The notes: a model not told the origin generated them from the letters alone. DNA of 29,630 nt from CAIVPM01 sp049242865 (GCA_049242865.1 JBMLOR010000042.1:1-29630), one strand, 5' to 3'; positions 7,165 to 15,483 are shown, counted from the first letter of the stretch. Program-made: numbers and translations.

Positions 7165-8607
7165 CTAACCTAACAAGTACTTTCTTTCTTTATACACTTT
7201 TAAAATAAACTCACCAAACAATGTATTTGCCCAAGCAAACCATTTTCTTGTAAAATTAGTAGCATCATCTTTATGAAAACTTTCGTGCATAAATCCTGTA
7301 TTGGCATGTGTAGTTTGCAACTGTTTTAAACATGCTTTTATTTCGTTATCACCATTACTTGTTAGTCCTCTCATAATAATACTTAAAGGCCAAATCATAT
7401 CTATACCACAATGAGGTCCACCAATGCCTTCTCCAACTTTCCCTTTAAAGAAAAACGGATTTTCATGGCTCAATAAAATCTTTCTTGTATTACTGTAAAC
7501 TTCTTTATTATAAAATTTTGGACATAAATATGGCATTGCTAAAAGGCTTGGGATATTTGCATCATCCATTAAATTATAACTTCCATATCCATTTACTTCA
7601 TAAGCGTAAATAGTTCCATAATTTGGGTGTTTAATAATGGCTTCTTGCTTTAAAACACCTTGTAAAGTTTCAAATAGTTTTTGAGCCTGATGATATATTT
7701 TATTAGCCAAACTATCAGGCACTTTATAATTATAATTTAGCTTTCCTATTTCTAGTAAGTAATCTAAAATTTGTAATGCAAAATAATTACTAGGTATTAA
7801 AAAAGGAAAAATTGTAGCATCGTCACTTGGCCTAAACATACTATAAATTAGGCCATTGCTTTTTGCAGGATAACCATAGCCACCAATAGCTACTCCATCT
7901 GTAGCCCAACTTGTGGTTCTTTGAAAGCTATATGGTCCTTTATTTTCAATTCGTTGTTGCTCTCTAAATGTTTGTAAAACAAGCAGCATGGCTTTATACC
8001 AATCTTCTGTAAAAATGGTGTTATCGTTGGTTTCTTTCCAATATAAATAGCTTAATCTTATAGGATAACAAAGACTATCAATTTCCCATTTACGTTCATG
8101 AATTCCAGGTTTCATATCAGTTTTATCATCTTTCCAATCACTTATTTTAGTACTATCTTTAAAAAAAGCATTGGCGTAAGGGTCAAGCAAAATACACTTT
8201 ACTTGCCTATTTATTACTCCTTTTATAAGCATTTGTAAATCTTTATCCTGCTTACATAAACTTAAATAAGGTGTTACTTGTGCAGTACTATCTCTTAACC
8301 ACATGGCATCTATATCACCTGTAATAACATAAGTATCAGGTTGGCCATTAATTATCTCAAAATCAACAGTTGTATCTAAAGTATTTGGATAGCAATTTTC
8401 AAACATCCAAGCCAATTCCTTGTTGCCAATTGATTTCTTTATTAGCGTTATTGTAGCTTCTACAGTTGTTGAGTTAAATTTTCTTTGTTCAAAAGGCGTT
8501 CTAACAATAGGAAAACTTGTGTTAACTTGGTGAGCCTTTACAAATGGATTAATTGCCAATGCAGCAGCAGTAAAACTAGTTTGTTGAATAAATTTTCGTC
8601 TTTGCAT
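7165..8607 (-). CDS. Exported GH125 family exo-alpha-1,6-mannosidase
   Basis: 480 aa of the glycoside hydrolase 125 family (formerly DUF1237), metal-independent inverting enzymes that remove terminal alpha-1,6-mannose from glycans. Conserved-looking blocks are DIDAMWLRDS (98-107), KWEIDSLCYP (173-182, with a candidate acidic catalytic residue), MFRPSDDATIFPF (257-269), MDDANIPSLLAMPYL (347-361), GGPHCGIDMIWPLS (396-409) and MHESF (440-444, with a candidate base). The N-terminus MQRRKFIQQTSF followed by a short hydrophobic run is a twin-arginine-like or standard export signal. I chose the ATG at 8607 because it starts this signal; an upstream ATG at 8712 would overlap the divergent gene's coding sequence. 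No SusC/SusD pair or other sugar gene is next to it, so it is an isolated glycan enzyme. Confidence 0.9.
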   Translation of the reverse strand: MQRRKFIQQTSFTAAALAINPFVKAHQVNTSFPIVRTPFEQRKFNSTTVEATITLIKKSIGNKELAWMFENCYPNTLDTTVDFEIINGQPDTYVITGDIDAMWLRDSTAQVTPYLSLCKQDKDLQMLIKGVINRQVKCILLDPYANAFFKDSTKISDWKDDKTDMKPGIHERKWEIDSLCYPIRLSYLYWKETNDNTIFTEDWYKAMLLVLQTFREQQRIENKGPYSFQRTTSWATDGVAIGGYGYPAKSNGLIYSMFRPSDDATIFPFLIPSNYFALQILDYLLEIGKLNYNYKVPDSLANKIYHQAQKLFETLQGVLKQEAIIKHPNYGTIYAYEVNGYGSYNLMDDANIPSLLAMPYLCPKFYNKEVYSNTRKILLSHENPFFFKGKVGEGIGGPHCGIDMIWPLSIIMRGLTSNGDNEIKACLKQLQTTHANTGFMHESFHKDDATNFTRKWFAWANTLFGEFILKVYKERKYLLG

Positions 8608-8662
8608 TTGGAATTTGTTTTTTTGAGGTTTACAATTGCAAATAAAAACAAAGCTTAGTATA

Positions 8663-9265
8663 ATGAACGAAGTATACAAACTTAAAAATGAAAAAAGTTG
8701 GCAATCTGCCATCGTTCACGAAAATCAAATTTTACTCATCAACAAAAGCTATAAAACTAAAGATGAATTTTTATTAAAGTATAATGATAAAAGTATTTTT
8801 AGAAGTACAAAAGCAATTGATATTGAGAGCATTTATAAAATTAGTCATCTTGAAAAAGACACAAATAGTTTATCCATTTTTTTTAATTCTAATAAAAATG
8901 AAAAACTAGAATTTGAAGACAAAAACGAATTCAAAAGCTTTTGTGATACTATAGTTTCAACAAAAAACTTTACACCAAATGTTCAAAGTTTATCAACCCT
9001 AAAGGCAATTCAGGGAGCTTTAATAGGTATGGTGATTAGTATTGTGGCAGGTTGGCTATTACATAACGAAGCAAGTATTATTGAAGCTGGAGGAACTATC
9101 GAAATCACCGGTCGAAAAAAATTGTTTAAGCAAATTATTGCATCTACAGCAGAAACCTTAGGCACCACAGGTAGCATTATTGCAGCAACTGCTGCAGTTG
9201 CTATTTTTGGTTATTTGGCATATTCAAAATATAAAAATCCACCTACCGAAGTGGTATATCAATAA
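8663..9265 (+). CDS. Unrecognised two-helix membrane protein with an N-terminal beta-rich domain
   Basis: 200 aa from the ATG at 8663. Residues 1-100 alternate charged and hydrophobic positions and look like a small beta-rich (PH/GRAM-like) domain, but I cannot identify the family. Two hydrophobic segments follow (about 117-133 and 169-187), separated by a Gly/Glu-rich and Lys-rich loop, with a short polar tail. No signal peptide. It diverges from the GH125 gene with 55 bp between the starts and ends 9 bp before kbl, so it is probably co-transcribed with kbl. An in-frame ATG at 8636 would add nine residues and is less likely. Confidence 0.7.
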   Translation: MNEVYKLKNEKSWQSAIVHENQILLINKSYKTKDEFLLKYNDKSIFRSTKAIDIESIYKISHLEKDTNSLSIFFNSNKNEKLEFEDKNEFKSFCDTIVSTKNFTPNVQSLSTLKAIQGALIGMVISIVAGWLLHNEASIIEAGGTIEITGRKKLFKQIIASTAETLGTTGSIIAATAAVAIFGYLAYSKYKNPPTEVVYQ

Positions 9266-9274
9266 TAAAGTAAC

Positions 9275-10465
9275 ATGAATAATAATTTCACACAACGAAT
9301 TGCCCAAGAATTACAAGAAATTGAAGAGGCAGGATTATTTAAAAAAGAAAGAATTATTACTAGCGAGCAAGGGGCTGAAATTGTAGTAAATGGCAAAACC
9401 GTTTTAAACTTTTGTGCTAATAATTATTTAGGCTTATCTAGTCATCCTAAAGTTATAGAAGCTGCACACAAGGCAATTGATACACATGGTTATGGCATGA
9501 GTAGTGTACGTTTTATTTGTGGTACACAAGATATTCATAAAGAATTAGAACAAAAAATTGCCAACTTTTTGGGTACAGAAGATACTATTTTATATGCAGC
9601 TGCTTTTGATGCTAATGGTGGTGTTTTTGAACCTTTATTTAATGAGCAAGATGCCATAATTAGTGATGCATTAAATCATGCTAGTATAATTGATGGTGTG
9701 AGATTGTGTAAAGCTCAACGACACAGATACGAGCATAATAATATGCAGGATTTGGAAGCCAAACTTATTGAAACTAAAGATTGTAGAAGTAGAATAGTTG
9801 TAACTGATGGAAGCTTTAGTATGGATGGAACTATTGCACAACTAGATAAAATTTGTGATTTGGCAGATAAGTACGATGCTATTGTGATGATTGATGAATG
9901 CCATAGCTCTGGATTTTTAGGCAAAACTGGAAGAGGCACCCACGAATATAGAAATGTAATGGGACGAATTGATATTATTACAGGTACCTTAGGTAAAGCT
10001 TTAGGTGGTGCAAGTGGTGGTTTTACAAGTGGTAAAAAAGAAATTATTGAAATGCTTAGGCAACGTAGCAGGCCTTATTTATTTTCTAATACAGTTGCCC
10101 CAAGTATTGTAGGTGCTAGTATTGCTGTACTTGATATGCTTACTGAAACCACAGAACTAAGAGATAAATTAGAGTTTAATACAAAATATTTTAGAAGCAA
10201 AATGACAGAAGCTGGCTTTGATATTAAGCCTGGCGATCATCCAATTGTTCCTATAATGTTGTATGATGCAGTTATAGCACAACAGTTTGCTGCAAAACTT
10301 TTAGACGAAGGTATTTATGTAATTGGCTTTTTTTATCCTGTAGTGGCAAAAGGTTTAGCAAGGATAAGAGTACAGTTAAGTGCTGCACACGAGGTGCAAC
10401 ATTTAGATACTGCAATAGCTGCTTTTACAAAAGTTGGATATGATTTAGGTGTATTAAAAAAGTAA
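9275..10465 (+). CDS. kbl: Glycine C-acetyltransferase (2-amino-3-ketobutyrate CoA ligase)
   Basis: 396 aa, the length of E. coli Kbl and closely similar along its whole length (CANNYLGL 48-55, SVRFICGTQD 77-86, SDALNHASIIDGVR 130-143, DECHSSGF 207-214, ITGTLGKALGGASGG 235-249). K241 in TGTLGK is the PLP Schiff-base lysine. The enzyme cleaves 2-amino-3-ketobutyrate with CoA to glycine and acetyl-CoA, the second step of threonine degradation. The threonine dehydrogenase gene is not in this window. Related alpha-oxoamine synthases (BioF, serine palmitoyltransferase) are less likely because RSRPYLFSN and the C-terminal GFFYPVV are Kbl-type. The gene lies 9 bp after the membrane-protein gene. Confidence 0.95.
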   Translation: MNNNFTQRIAQELQEIEEAGLFKKERIITSEQGAEIVVNGKTVLNFCANNYLGLSSHPKVIEAAHKAIDTHGYGMSSVRFICGTQDIHKELEQKIANFLGTEDTILYAAAFDANGGVFEPLFNEQDAIISDALNHASIIDGVRLCKAQRHRYEHNNMQDLEAKLIETKDCRSRIVVTDGSFSMDGTIAQLDKICDLADKYDAIVMIDECHSSGFLGKTGRGTHEYRNVMGRIDIITGTLGKALGGASGGFTSGKKEIIEMLRQRSRPYLFSNTVAPSIVGASIAVLDMLTETTELRDKLEFNTKYFRSKMTEAGFDIKPGDHPIVPIMLYDAVIAQQFAAKLLDEGIYVIGFFYPVVAKGLARIRVQLSAAHEVQHLDTAIAAFTKVGYDLGVLKK

Positions 10466-10492
10466 ATTATTCATTCAAAATAAAACAACAAC

Positions 10493-10999
10493 ATGGAAAA
10501 TTATCAAAACGAACCAATGGAGGTACAACAACAAAATTTATTCAACTTTGGTATTGAGCAACAAGGGTTAGACTATTTAAAATCGAGTGCTAAATGGGAA
10601 AAGTTTATGGCAATTGTAAGTTTAATTTGGATTAGCCTTTGTATTTTACTTTTTATTTTTGGAGGCAGTGCAATAACTGCATTAATGATGAGTAGATCAA
10701 TGCAAGGTTTAGAAGGCTTAGAAGGAAATGGAGGTGCAGCACTTGCTGGAGGATTTATGACTGGACTATTTATTTTCTACGCTTTATTACTATCTGTGCT
10801 TTTAATTCCAAATATTTATCGTTTAAAATTTGCCAACAATTGTATAAAAGCAATTGCAAATAGTGATACAGAACTGCTTACTAAAAGCTTTAAAAACTTA
10901 AGAGTTTACAGCACTTTTTGGGGTATTCTTACAATCATCGTATTATCAATTTATGCCTTTGGATTAATATTTGCATTAATTGGTTTTGCAGTTAGTTAA
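10493..10999 (+). CDS. DUF5362-type membrane protein, copy 1 of 3
   Basis: 168 aa with a 35-residue soluble Gln/Asn-rich head and three hydrophobic segments (about 37-66, 83-108, 141-166). The first is followed by a Met/Gly-rich loop (MQGLEGLEGNGG). Diagnostic pieces are LKSSAKWEKFMAIVS before TM1 and ELLTKSFKNLRVYSTFWGIL before TM3, which match DUF5362 as I know it from Bacteroidota. Function is unknown. It starts 27 bp after kbl and is followed within 6 bp by a shorter paralogue. Confidence 0.82.
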   Translation: MENYQNEPMEVQQQNLFNFGIEQQGLDYLKSSAKWEKFMAIVSLIWISLCILLFIFGGSAITALMMSRSMQGLEGLEGNGGAALAGGFMTGLFIFYALLLSVLLIPNIYRLKFANNCIKAIANSDTELLTKSFKNLRVYSTFWGILTIIVLSIYAFGLIFALIGFAVS

Positions 11000-11005
11000 T
11001 AATGT

Positions 11006-11404
11006 ATGTCTATATTAGAATTAGATGATAAAGCTAAAGCCAATTTACTTTTGGCAGCTCATTGGGCTAAAATTATTGCCATAGCAAGTTTTGTTTTTTT
11101 GGGTATAGCCTGTATTTGTTTCGTTGGCTTTATGTTTTCGAATACTTTTTTTGCTGAATATGCAACAGCATCTATTTTTAAGATGGAATCTATTCCTTAT
11201 ATTTTATTAATGGTTGTTGCACTTTTATTGTTGTTTTTGTACATAAACCTTTTATTAAGGTTCTCAAAAAAAGTAACTGTTGGGTTAAATAATCATGATG
11301 TGCATGAAGTGATTCAAGGGTTTAAGCACTTAAAAACATACTTTATTATTACAGGAGTAATTACTGTTCTTGGGATGATTGGTGACATTTTTTCTTTTTT
11401 TTAA
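11006..11404 (+). CDS. DUF5362-like membrane protein, copy 2 of 3
   Basis: 132 aa with three hydrophobic segments (about 21-45, 61-85, 110-132). The same two anchor patterns as copy 1 are present: LLAAHWAKIIAIAS before TM1 and VIQGFKHLKTYFIITGVITVL before TM3. It lacks the long head and the Gly-rich loop of copy 1. The start is the ATG at 11006, 6 bp after the previous stop. Function is unknown. Confidence 0.8.
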   Translation: MSILELDDKAKANLLLAAHWAKIIAIASFVFLGIACICFVGFMFSNTFFAEYATASIFKMESIPYILLMVVALLLLFLYINLLLRFSKKVTVGLNNHDVHEVIQGFKHLKTYFIITGVITVLGMIGDIFSFF

Positions 11405-11412
11405 ACTAAACG

Positions 11413-11799
11413 ATGATGCAAGAAAACGAAAACCACTCAGAGGAGATACAATTGTTTGATAGTATTTATTTTACTACTGATTTAAACGATGTGTTACACC
11501 ACGTAGCAAAATGGGCTCAAATAATTGGCGTAATTTCTTTGTTAAACTTTGGCATTGCTGTAGTGAAACTTTTATCAAACATAAATTCAGATGATTTAGC
11601 AACCAAAGCAATAAGTGGAGTAGTGGGTTATTTATTACTTAAAGCTGGTTTAAAAATTGATAGTGGACTAGAAAAATACAATCAAACAACTTTGCAAGAA
11701 GGATTTAGATATTTATATCGATACTTTTTTAGTAGTTTTATTTTATTTGTTTTAATAGCTATTGTTATGCTTGTTGCCTTCTTTGTGTATTTTGTTTAA
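11413..11799 (+). CDS. DUF5362-like membrane protein, copy 3 of 3
   Basis: 128 aa. The pattern VLHHVAKWAQIIGVIS before TM1 (about 34-55) and TLQEGFRYLYRYFFSSFIL before TM3 (about 105-128) mirror copies 1 and 2, while the middle segment (about 66-80) is short. It starts 8 bp after copy 2 with ATGATG; either ATG could serve. It ends 11 bp before a strong terminator and is the last gene of the plus-strand run that may begin at 8663. Confidence 0.8.
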   Translation: MMQENENHSEEIQLFDSIYFTTDLNDVLHHVAKWAQIIGVISLLNFGIAVVKLLSNINSDDLATKAISGVVGYLLLKAGLKIDSGLEKYNQTTLQEGFRYLYRYFFSSFILFVLIAIVMLVAFFVYFV

Positions 11800-11810
11800 A
11801 CATAAAAATA

Positions 11811-11841
11811 GGGCTTGGAAATTTTAACCAAGCCCTTTTTT
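11811..11841. terminator. Bidirectional intrinsic terminator between copy 3 and ricT
   Basis: GGGCTTGG (11811-11818) and CCAAGCCC (11828-11835) form a perfect 8-bp stem with a 9-nt loop, followed by six Ts on the plus strand. On the minus strand the stem is followed by TATTTTTA. It serves the convergent pair of the DUF5362 run and the PSP1 gene. Confidence 0.9.
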
Positions 11842-11858
11842 ATATTGAATTAATTATA

Positions 11859-13178
11859 CTATTCTGGTTTTTTATTGTTGGAAGCACCTCGGTTATTTGG
11901 ATTGTTTCTATTACCAAAATTTCTTTGATTCGCAGGAGGTTTGTTGCCTCTTTGTTGATTATTATTTTGATTTGGATTAGTAACTTTTCTATTATCTGTA
12001 TTCGTGTTTTTTTGAGATGGGTTACTATTTGTAGGTTTATTTTGTTGTTGGTTTTGATTACGCTGTTGGTCTCTTCTACGCTTATCGTTTCGTTCTAAAC
12101 TACGCAAACTAATTTGGCCCACTAATTCTACAAAACCAGCTTCGGCATTTGCTTCAACAGCTTTAGTATTTATAATTTCAACAGCTTCAATATCTGCTGG
12201 TCGTATACCTTTAGCATTTAAAGCTTTTATTTCTTTAACGCGTTCAATAGTAATAGGATAATGTTTTGTACTACCCTGAATACTATACCACATCAAATTT
12301 TTAAAAATATCTTTTTTAATTAAATGAGCAGGAGCACGTTCAATTTCTAACACTTCTGCATGATCAGGAAAATGTTGCAAAGCATCTAAATATGTATCAA
12401 GTTCATAATTTAAACAACATTTTAAACGACCACATTGGCCACTTAATTTGGTTTGATTAATACTTAAGTTTTGATACCTAGCTGCTGTAGTATTTACACT
12501 TTTAAAATCATGCAACCATGTGCTACAACAAAGCTCTCTACCACAACTTCCAATTCCACCAACTTTAGCAGCTTCTTGCCTTATGCCAATTTGCTTCATT
12601 TCTACCTTTACTTTAAACTCGTTGGCAAAGAATTTTATCAATTCTCTAAAGTCAACTCTATCGTCGGCGGTATAAAAAAATGTTGCTTTTTTTCCGTCTG
12701 CCTGAATTTCTACTTCGCTAAGTTTCATTTGCAGTTTTAAATCTCTTGCAAATTCTCTACTTCTTGCTTGCACACTTGGTTCTCTATCTTTATTTATACG
12801 ATACAGTTCAAGGTCTTTTTCAGTACTTGGGCGAAGTATTTTTTTCATTTCTGGATGAAATTCTTCCACCCCTTTTTTCTTCATTTGTAAACGAACAAGT
12901 TCGCCAGTAAGAGAAACCTGGCCAACATCCCATCCATTTACGCCCTCAATAGTTACAAAATCACCTTTCTCAAAAATATGAACTGTTGTATTTCTGTAAT
13001 AGTCTTTGCGACTACCCTGTTTAAAACTTACCTCTACAACCTGGCAATCATTATTAAAACTAAGTGGCATATTACGTAGCCAATCGTGTACATTTAGTCT
13101 ATTGCAACCACCTGTGCTGCAACCTCCATTGCTTTTGCAACCATTTGGCTTTCCACTTCCACAAGATCCACAACCCAT
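11859..13178 (-). CDS. ricT: PSP1-domain protein, RicT/YaaT-like, with Cys-rich head and Asn/Gln-rich tail
   Basis: 439 aa. The central part (about 45-300) is a PSP1/RicT domain with the two signature cysteine motifs CGRELCC (212-218) and CGRLKCC (249-255). In Bacillus, RicT with RicA and RicF forms an Fe-S-containing complex that affects RNase Y-dependent RNA processing. The Bacteroidota form here has an N-terminal Cys/Gly-rich head with Cys at 3, 6, 14, 20 and 25, which could bind metal or a cluster, and a disordered tail (about 365-439) rich in Asn, Gln, Pro and Arg that could contact RNA. ricA and ricF are not in the window. It converges on the DUF5362 run across a terminator. Confidence 0.88.
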   Translation of the reverse strand: MGCGSCGSGKPNGCKSNGGCSTGGCNRLNVHDWLRNMPLSFNNDCQVVEVSFKQGSRKDYYRNTTVHIFEKGDFVTIEGVNGWDVGQVSLTGELVRLQMKKKGVEEFHPEMKKILRPSTEKDLELYRINKDREPSVQARSREFARDLKLQMKLSEVEIQADGKKATFFYTADDRVDFRELIKFFANEFKVKVEMKQIGIRQEAAKVGGIGSCGRELCCSTWLHDFKSVNTTAARYQNLSINQTKLSGQCGRLKCCLNYELDTYLDALQHFPDHAEVLEIERAPAHLIKKDIFKNLMWYSIQGSTKHYPITIERVKEIKALNAKGIRPADIEAVEIINTKAVEANAEAGFVELVGQISLRSLERNDKRRRDQQRNQNQQQNKPTNSNPSQKNTNTDNRKVTNPNQNNNQQRGNKPPANQRNFGNRNNPNNRGASNNKKPE

Positions 13179-13364
13179 TATTTATATTATTAAAAAGTTG
13201 AATTAATATTTAGACTCATTGGCAATCAGTTACCAACAAAACTTGTCAAAAATAAGGGAATTGGCTTTCTAGTATTTTAAAGCTTAAGAAATAAAAAAGT
13301 AATACAAAGAATCAACAAAAAATTGCTTCACAATTAAAGCCATTTTATACATATAAAATTTAAA

Positions 13365-14456
13365 CTACTTTTTCTTCATCCTAAGCATTACCAAATAATC
13401 ATTTGCTTGTTTTTTTGCTTGGGCTACATATTCATTGTAGTAATTGTTGGTCATTAAATTAATTTGAACTTTGTGATTGTTGTAGTTAACGGCATTTTTC
13501 TCTAATTTACTAGCTAAATACAACGAAAAATCTGAAGGTTTGTAACGCAATAGTTTTTTGTTTGAAACACGAATATCGTCAATCCAAATGCCATAAACAT
13601 TAGACTTTAACCAGTTTTTTAATTGCTGTTCAGTGGGAACTTCTTTTTTTGAATATCCAGGATGCTTTACAAAACAAATTATTTGTTGTTCTTTTTGCAG
13701 TTTATTCATTTTGTTGTAAATACTAATCATAGCATCTTTAACTTCTTTAGGCAAACTTTCACTAGCATTTCCAAAAATTTTAGGGTTATTTTTTAATTCA
13801 TCTTCAGATGCAAAATATTTATTAACATAGTTTTTGTAAGTTTCCATTTCTTGCTCAGATGCTCCATCATTTGCAACAGATGTAGGATTTTGTAAAAACT
13901 CATTTTCTAGAGCTTCAATATTTTTTTCGCTAAGCAGTAAAAACTGTTCTATACCTTGTAAAACTTGCTTTACCAACCGCTCTTGATTGTTTGTGTTTTT
14001 GATGTATGCCATGTCGTTTTCATTGGTCATAAAACCAGTTTCAATTAAAACACTTGGGGCTTGCACTGCTTGCAACACATATATACCTGCTGTTCTTTGC
14101 TTAATTCCTCTGTTAGGTATATCTGTTGGCAGGTTATTGCTAATAGTTTGTGCCAATAATTTACTTGCATTTGAATATTCATTTTCCTTGCTAGAAACAT
14201 AAATTTCAAAACCAGATAATGAACTTGGTTTGGGTGCATTGTTCATGTGTAAGCTTACAAAAACATCTGGTTTTAAATCATTTGCTATCAATGATTTTTC
14301 TTTAACATTATTAAAAACATCTGTTTCTCTTGTAAGTACAATATTTAAATTTGGATTTTTATTAGCTGCTTTAATAGCTTGTGCTACTTGTAAACTAATT
14401 TCTTTTTCAGATGTACCATCAGCTGCAAATGCTCCAAAATCTGTACCTCCATGGCC
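13365..14456 (-). CDS. N-acetylmuramoyl-L-alanine amidase (Amidase_3) plus C-terminal module, 5' end lost in scaffold gap
   Basis: The frame is open from the gap edge to the stop, giving 363 residues and no start codon. It opens with GHGGTDFGA, the core of the Amidase_3 DAGHGGxDxGA motif, so the first Zn ligand His is residue 2. Other ligands and the catalytic Glu are visible: EKEISLQVA, SLHMNN and IETGFMTN. These enzymes cut the amide between N-acetylmuramic acid and the stem peptide. After about residue 185 comes a linker and a C-terminal module (IYNKMNKLQKEQQ, then GIWIDDIRVSN, DFSLYLASKLEKNA, INLMTNNYY). From memory, that module also ends BlaR1-like M56 proteins of Bacteroidota. This supports fusion with the M56 peptidase on the other side of the gap. 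Confidence 0.88.
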   Translation of the reverse strand, partial: GHGGTDFGAFAADGTSEKEISLQVAQAIKAANKNPNLNIVLTRETDVFNNVKEKSLIANDLKPDVFVSLHMNNAPKPSSLSGFEIYVSSKENEYSNASKLLAQTISNNLPTDIPNRGIKQRTAGIYVLQAVQAPSVLIETGFMTNENDMAYIKNTNNQERLVKQVLQGIEQFLLLSEKNIEALENEFLQNPTSVANDGASEQEMETYKNYVNKYFASEDELKNNPKIFGNASESLPKEVKDAMISIYNKMNKLQKEQQIICFVKHPGYSKKEVPTEQQLKNWLKSNVYGIWIDDIRVSNKKLLRYKPSDFSLYLASKLEKNAVNYNNHKVQINLMTNNYYNEYVAQAKKQANDYLVMLRMKKK

Positions 14457-14556
14457 NNNNNNNNNNNNNNNNNNNNNNNNNNNNNNNNNNNNNNNNNNNN
14501 NNNNNNNNNNNNNNNNNNNNNNNNNNNNNNNNNNNNNNNNNNNNNNNNNNNNNNNN
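14457..14556. other. Scaffold gap of 100 N
   Basis: Exactly 100 undetermined bases, the conventional filler for a gap of unknown length. It removes the end of the M56 peptidase and the beginning of the amidase, so the true distance and the reading-frame relation of the two cannot be taken from the coordinates. Confidence 0.99.
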
Positions 14557-15118
14557 ATTGCACCAGCAGTTTATCGATACTATGTTTTTGTTTTACATGT
14601 TCATATTCGTGTGCTAAAATTTGTTTGGCTTCTTTAGAGTTAATATCAATTTCAGGATTCCAAAATATGTACTTGAAAAATGAAAAAGGCGTGCCTTTAA
14701 TGGTTGAAAAAATGATTTGTTGATTAGCTATTTTTTTATTGATAAACACAATTGACCAAAGCTTTAAAAATCTTACCAACATTATTATAAAAAGTACAAA
14801 GCAAATTAGCCAAAAGCTATATTCTACAACAGTTTGCCAAGTAATTGTTTGGTTAATTGGCTCAAATATTTCTGCCTCAAAACTTGCATTTGTTATTGCT
14901 ATTGTTTGTATGGTTTGTACTACAATGCTTTTAGAAGTTTCTGTTGTGGAAATATCAATAGTACATAATGGAATAATCCAACTACATATAAATAAAACCA
15001 TCAAATAAAATCTATTGTATTGATGATACATTTTATTACGCAACACTAAAAAGTAGTAAAGCCATAAAATACCACTGCAAAAAATTACCTTACACAGATA
15101 TATAAATAGGTTTGGCAT
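14557..15118 (-). CDS. BlaR1-like M56 membrane metallopeptidase, 3' end lost in scaffold gap
   Basis: 187 complete residues are visible before the gap. Three hydrophobic segments (about 1-24, 35-55, 98-118) are followed by a cytoplasmic part with the M56 sequence GTPFSFFKYIFWNP and the zinc motif HEYEH (170-174) followed by VKQKHSIDKLL. BlaR1/MecR1-type proteins sense an extracellular signal and use this protease to relieve repression by BlaI. The gene starts 5 bp after the blaI stop, so the two form a regulator-sensor unit. The missing part may continue in the same polypeptide into the amidase at 14456; one base (14557) of the next codon is present, so a true gap of 2 mod 3 would join the frames. 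Confidence 0.9.
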
Positions 15119-15123
15119 AGCAA

Positions 15124-15483
15124 TTATTTTTTGTTTTTTAATTGTTGAAGTATTAGTTCTAAATCATCTACTTTCAAATCTTTATTATCAATCATAAAGG
15201 ATACGGCATTGGAAAAAGATCCTTCAAAAAAATTTTCTACAACTGTTTTCATGGTTCCTTTACTATATGCCTCTTTAGATATTAATGGTTTGTACAAAAA
15301 AATTCGCCCATGGTGTATAGTTTCAACATATTGCTTTTCTACTAAAATTTTCAACAAGGTGGCTACTGTATTGCTATGAGGTTTTGGATCGTTAAATTCA
15401 TCCACAACATCTTTTAAATATGCTTCTCCTAGTTTCCAAACAATTTGCATTACTTGTTCTTCTGCCTTAGTTAAATTTTTCAT
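15124..15483 (-). CDS. BlaI/MecI/CopY-family transcriptional repressor
   Basis: 119 aa. The N-terminal winged helix (about 1-75) shows the family marks LTKAEEQVMQIVWKLGEA, HSNTVATLLKILVEKQYVE and HGRIFLYKPLISKEAY. The C-terminal helical part (about 80-119) is the dimerisation region that is cut when the partner M56 sensor is triggered. I chose the ATG at 15483. The frame is open to an ATG at 15507, but that codon lies inside the -7 box, and residue 1 of the family matches MKNLTKAEE. The M56 gene follows after 5 bp. Two operator-like dyads cover its promoter, which fits self-repression. Confidence 0.92.
   Translation of the reverse strand: MKNLTKAEEQVMQIVWKLGEAYLKDVVDEFNDPKPHSNTVATLLKILVEKQYVETIHHGRIFLYKPLISKEAYSKGTMKTVVENFFEGSFSNAVSFMIDNKDLKVDDLELILQQLKNKK

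Noticed and set aside
8608..8712. N-terminal extension of the GH125 gene to the ATG at 8712
   Set aside because: It would overlap the first 50 bases of the divergent gene at 8663 and place 35 residues before an intact export signal.
13247..13254. TATTTTTG on the minus strand as the ricT promoter
   Set aside because: It fits the -7 box, but there is no TTG at the right distance and the leader to the ATG at 13178 would be about 60 bp; too weak to list as a feature.
14292..14456. Amidase starting at TTG 14291
   Set aside because: The frame is open further upstream to the gap and contains the essential GHGGTD and EKEIS motifs, so 14291 is an internal Leu.
14230..14723. Plus-strand open frames crossing the N gap
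   Set aside because: They are antisense to the M56/amidase genes, consist partly of undetermined residues and show no protein family features.
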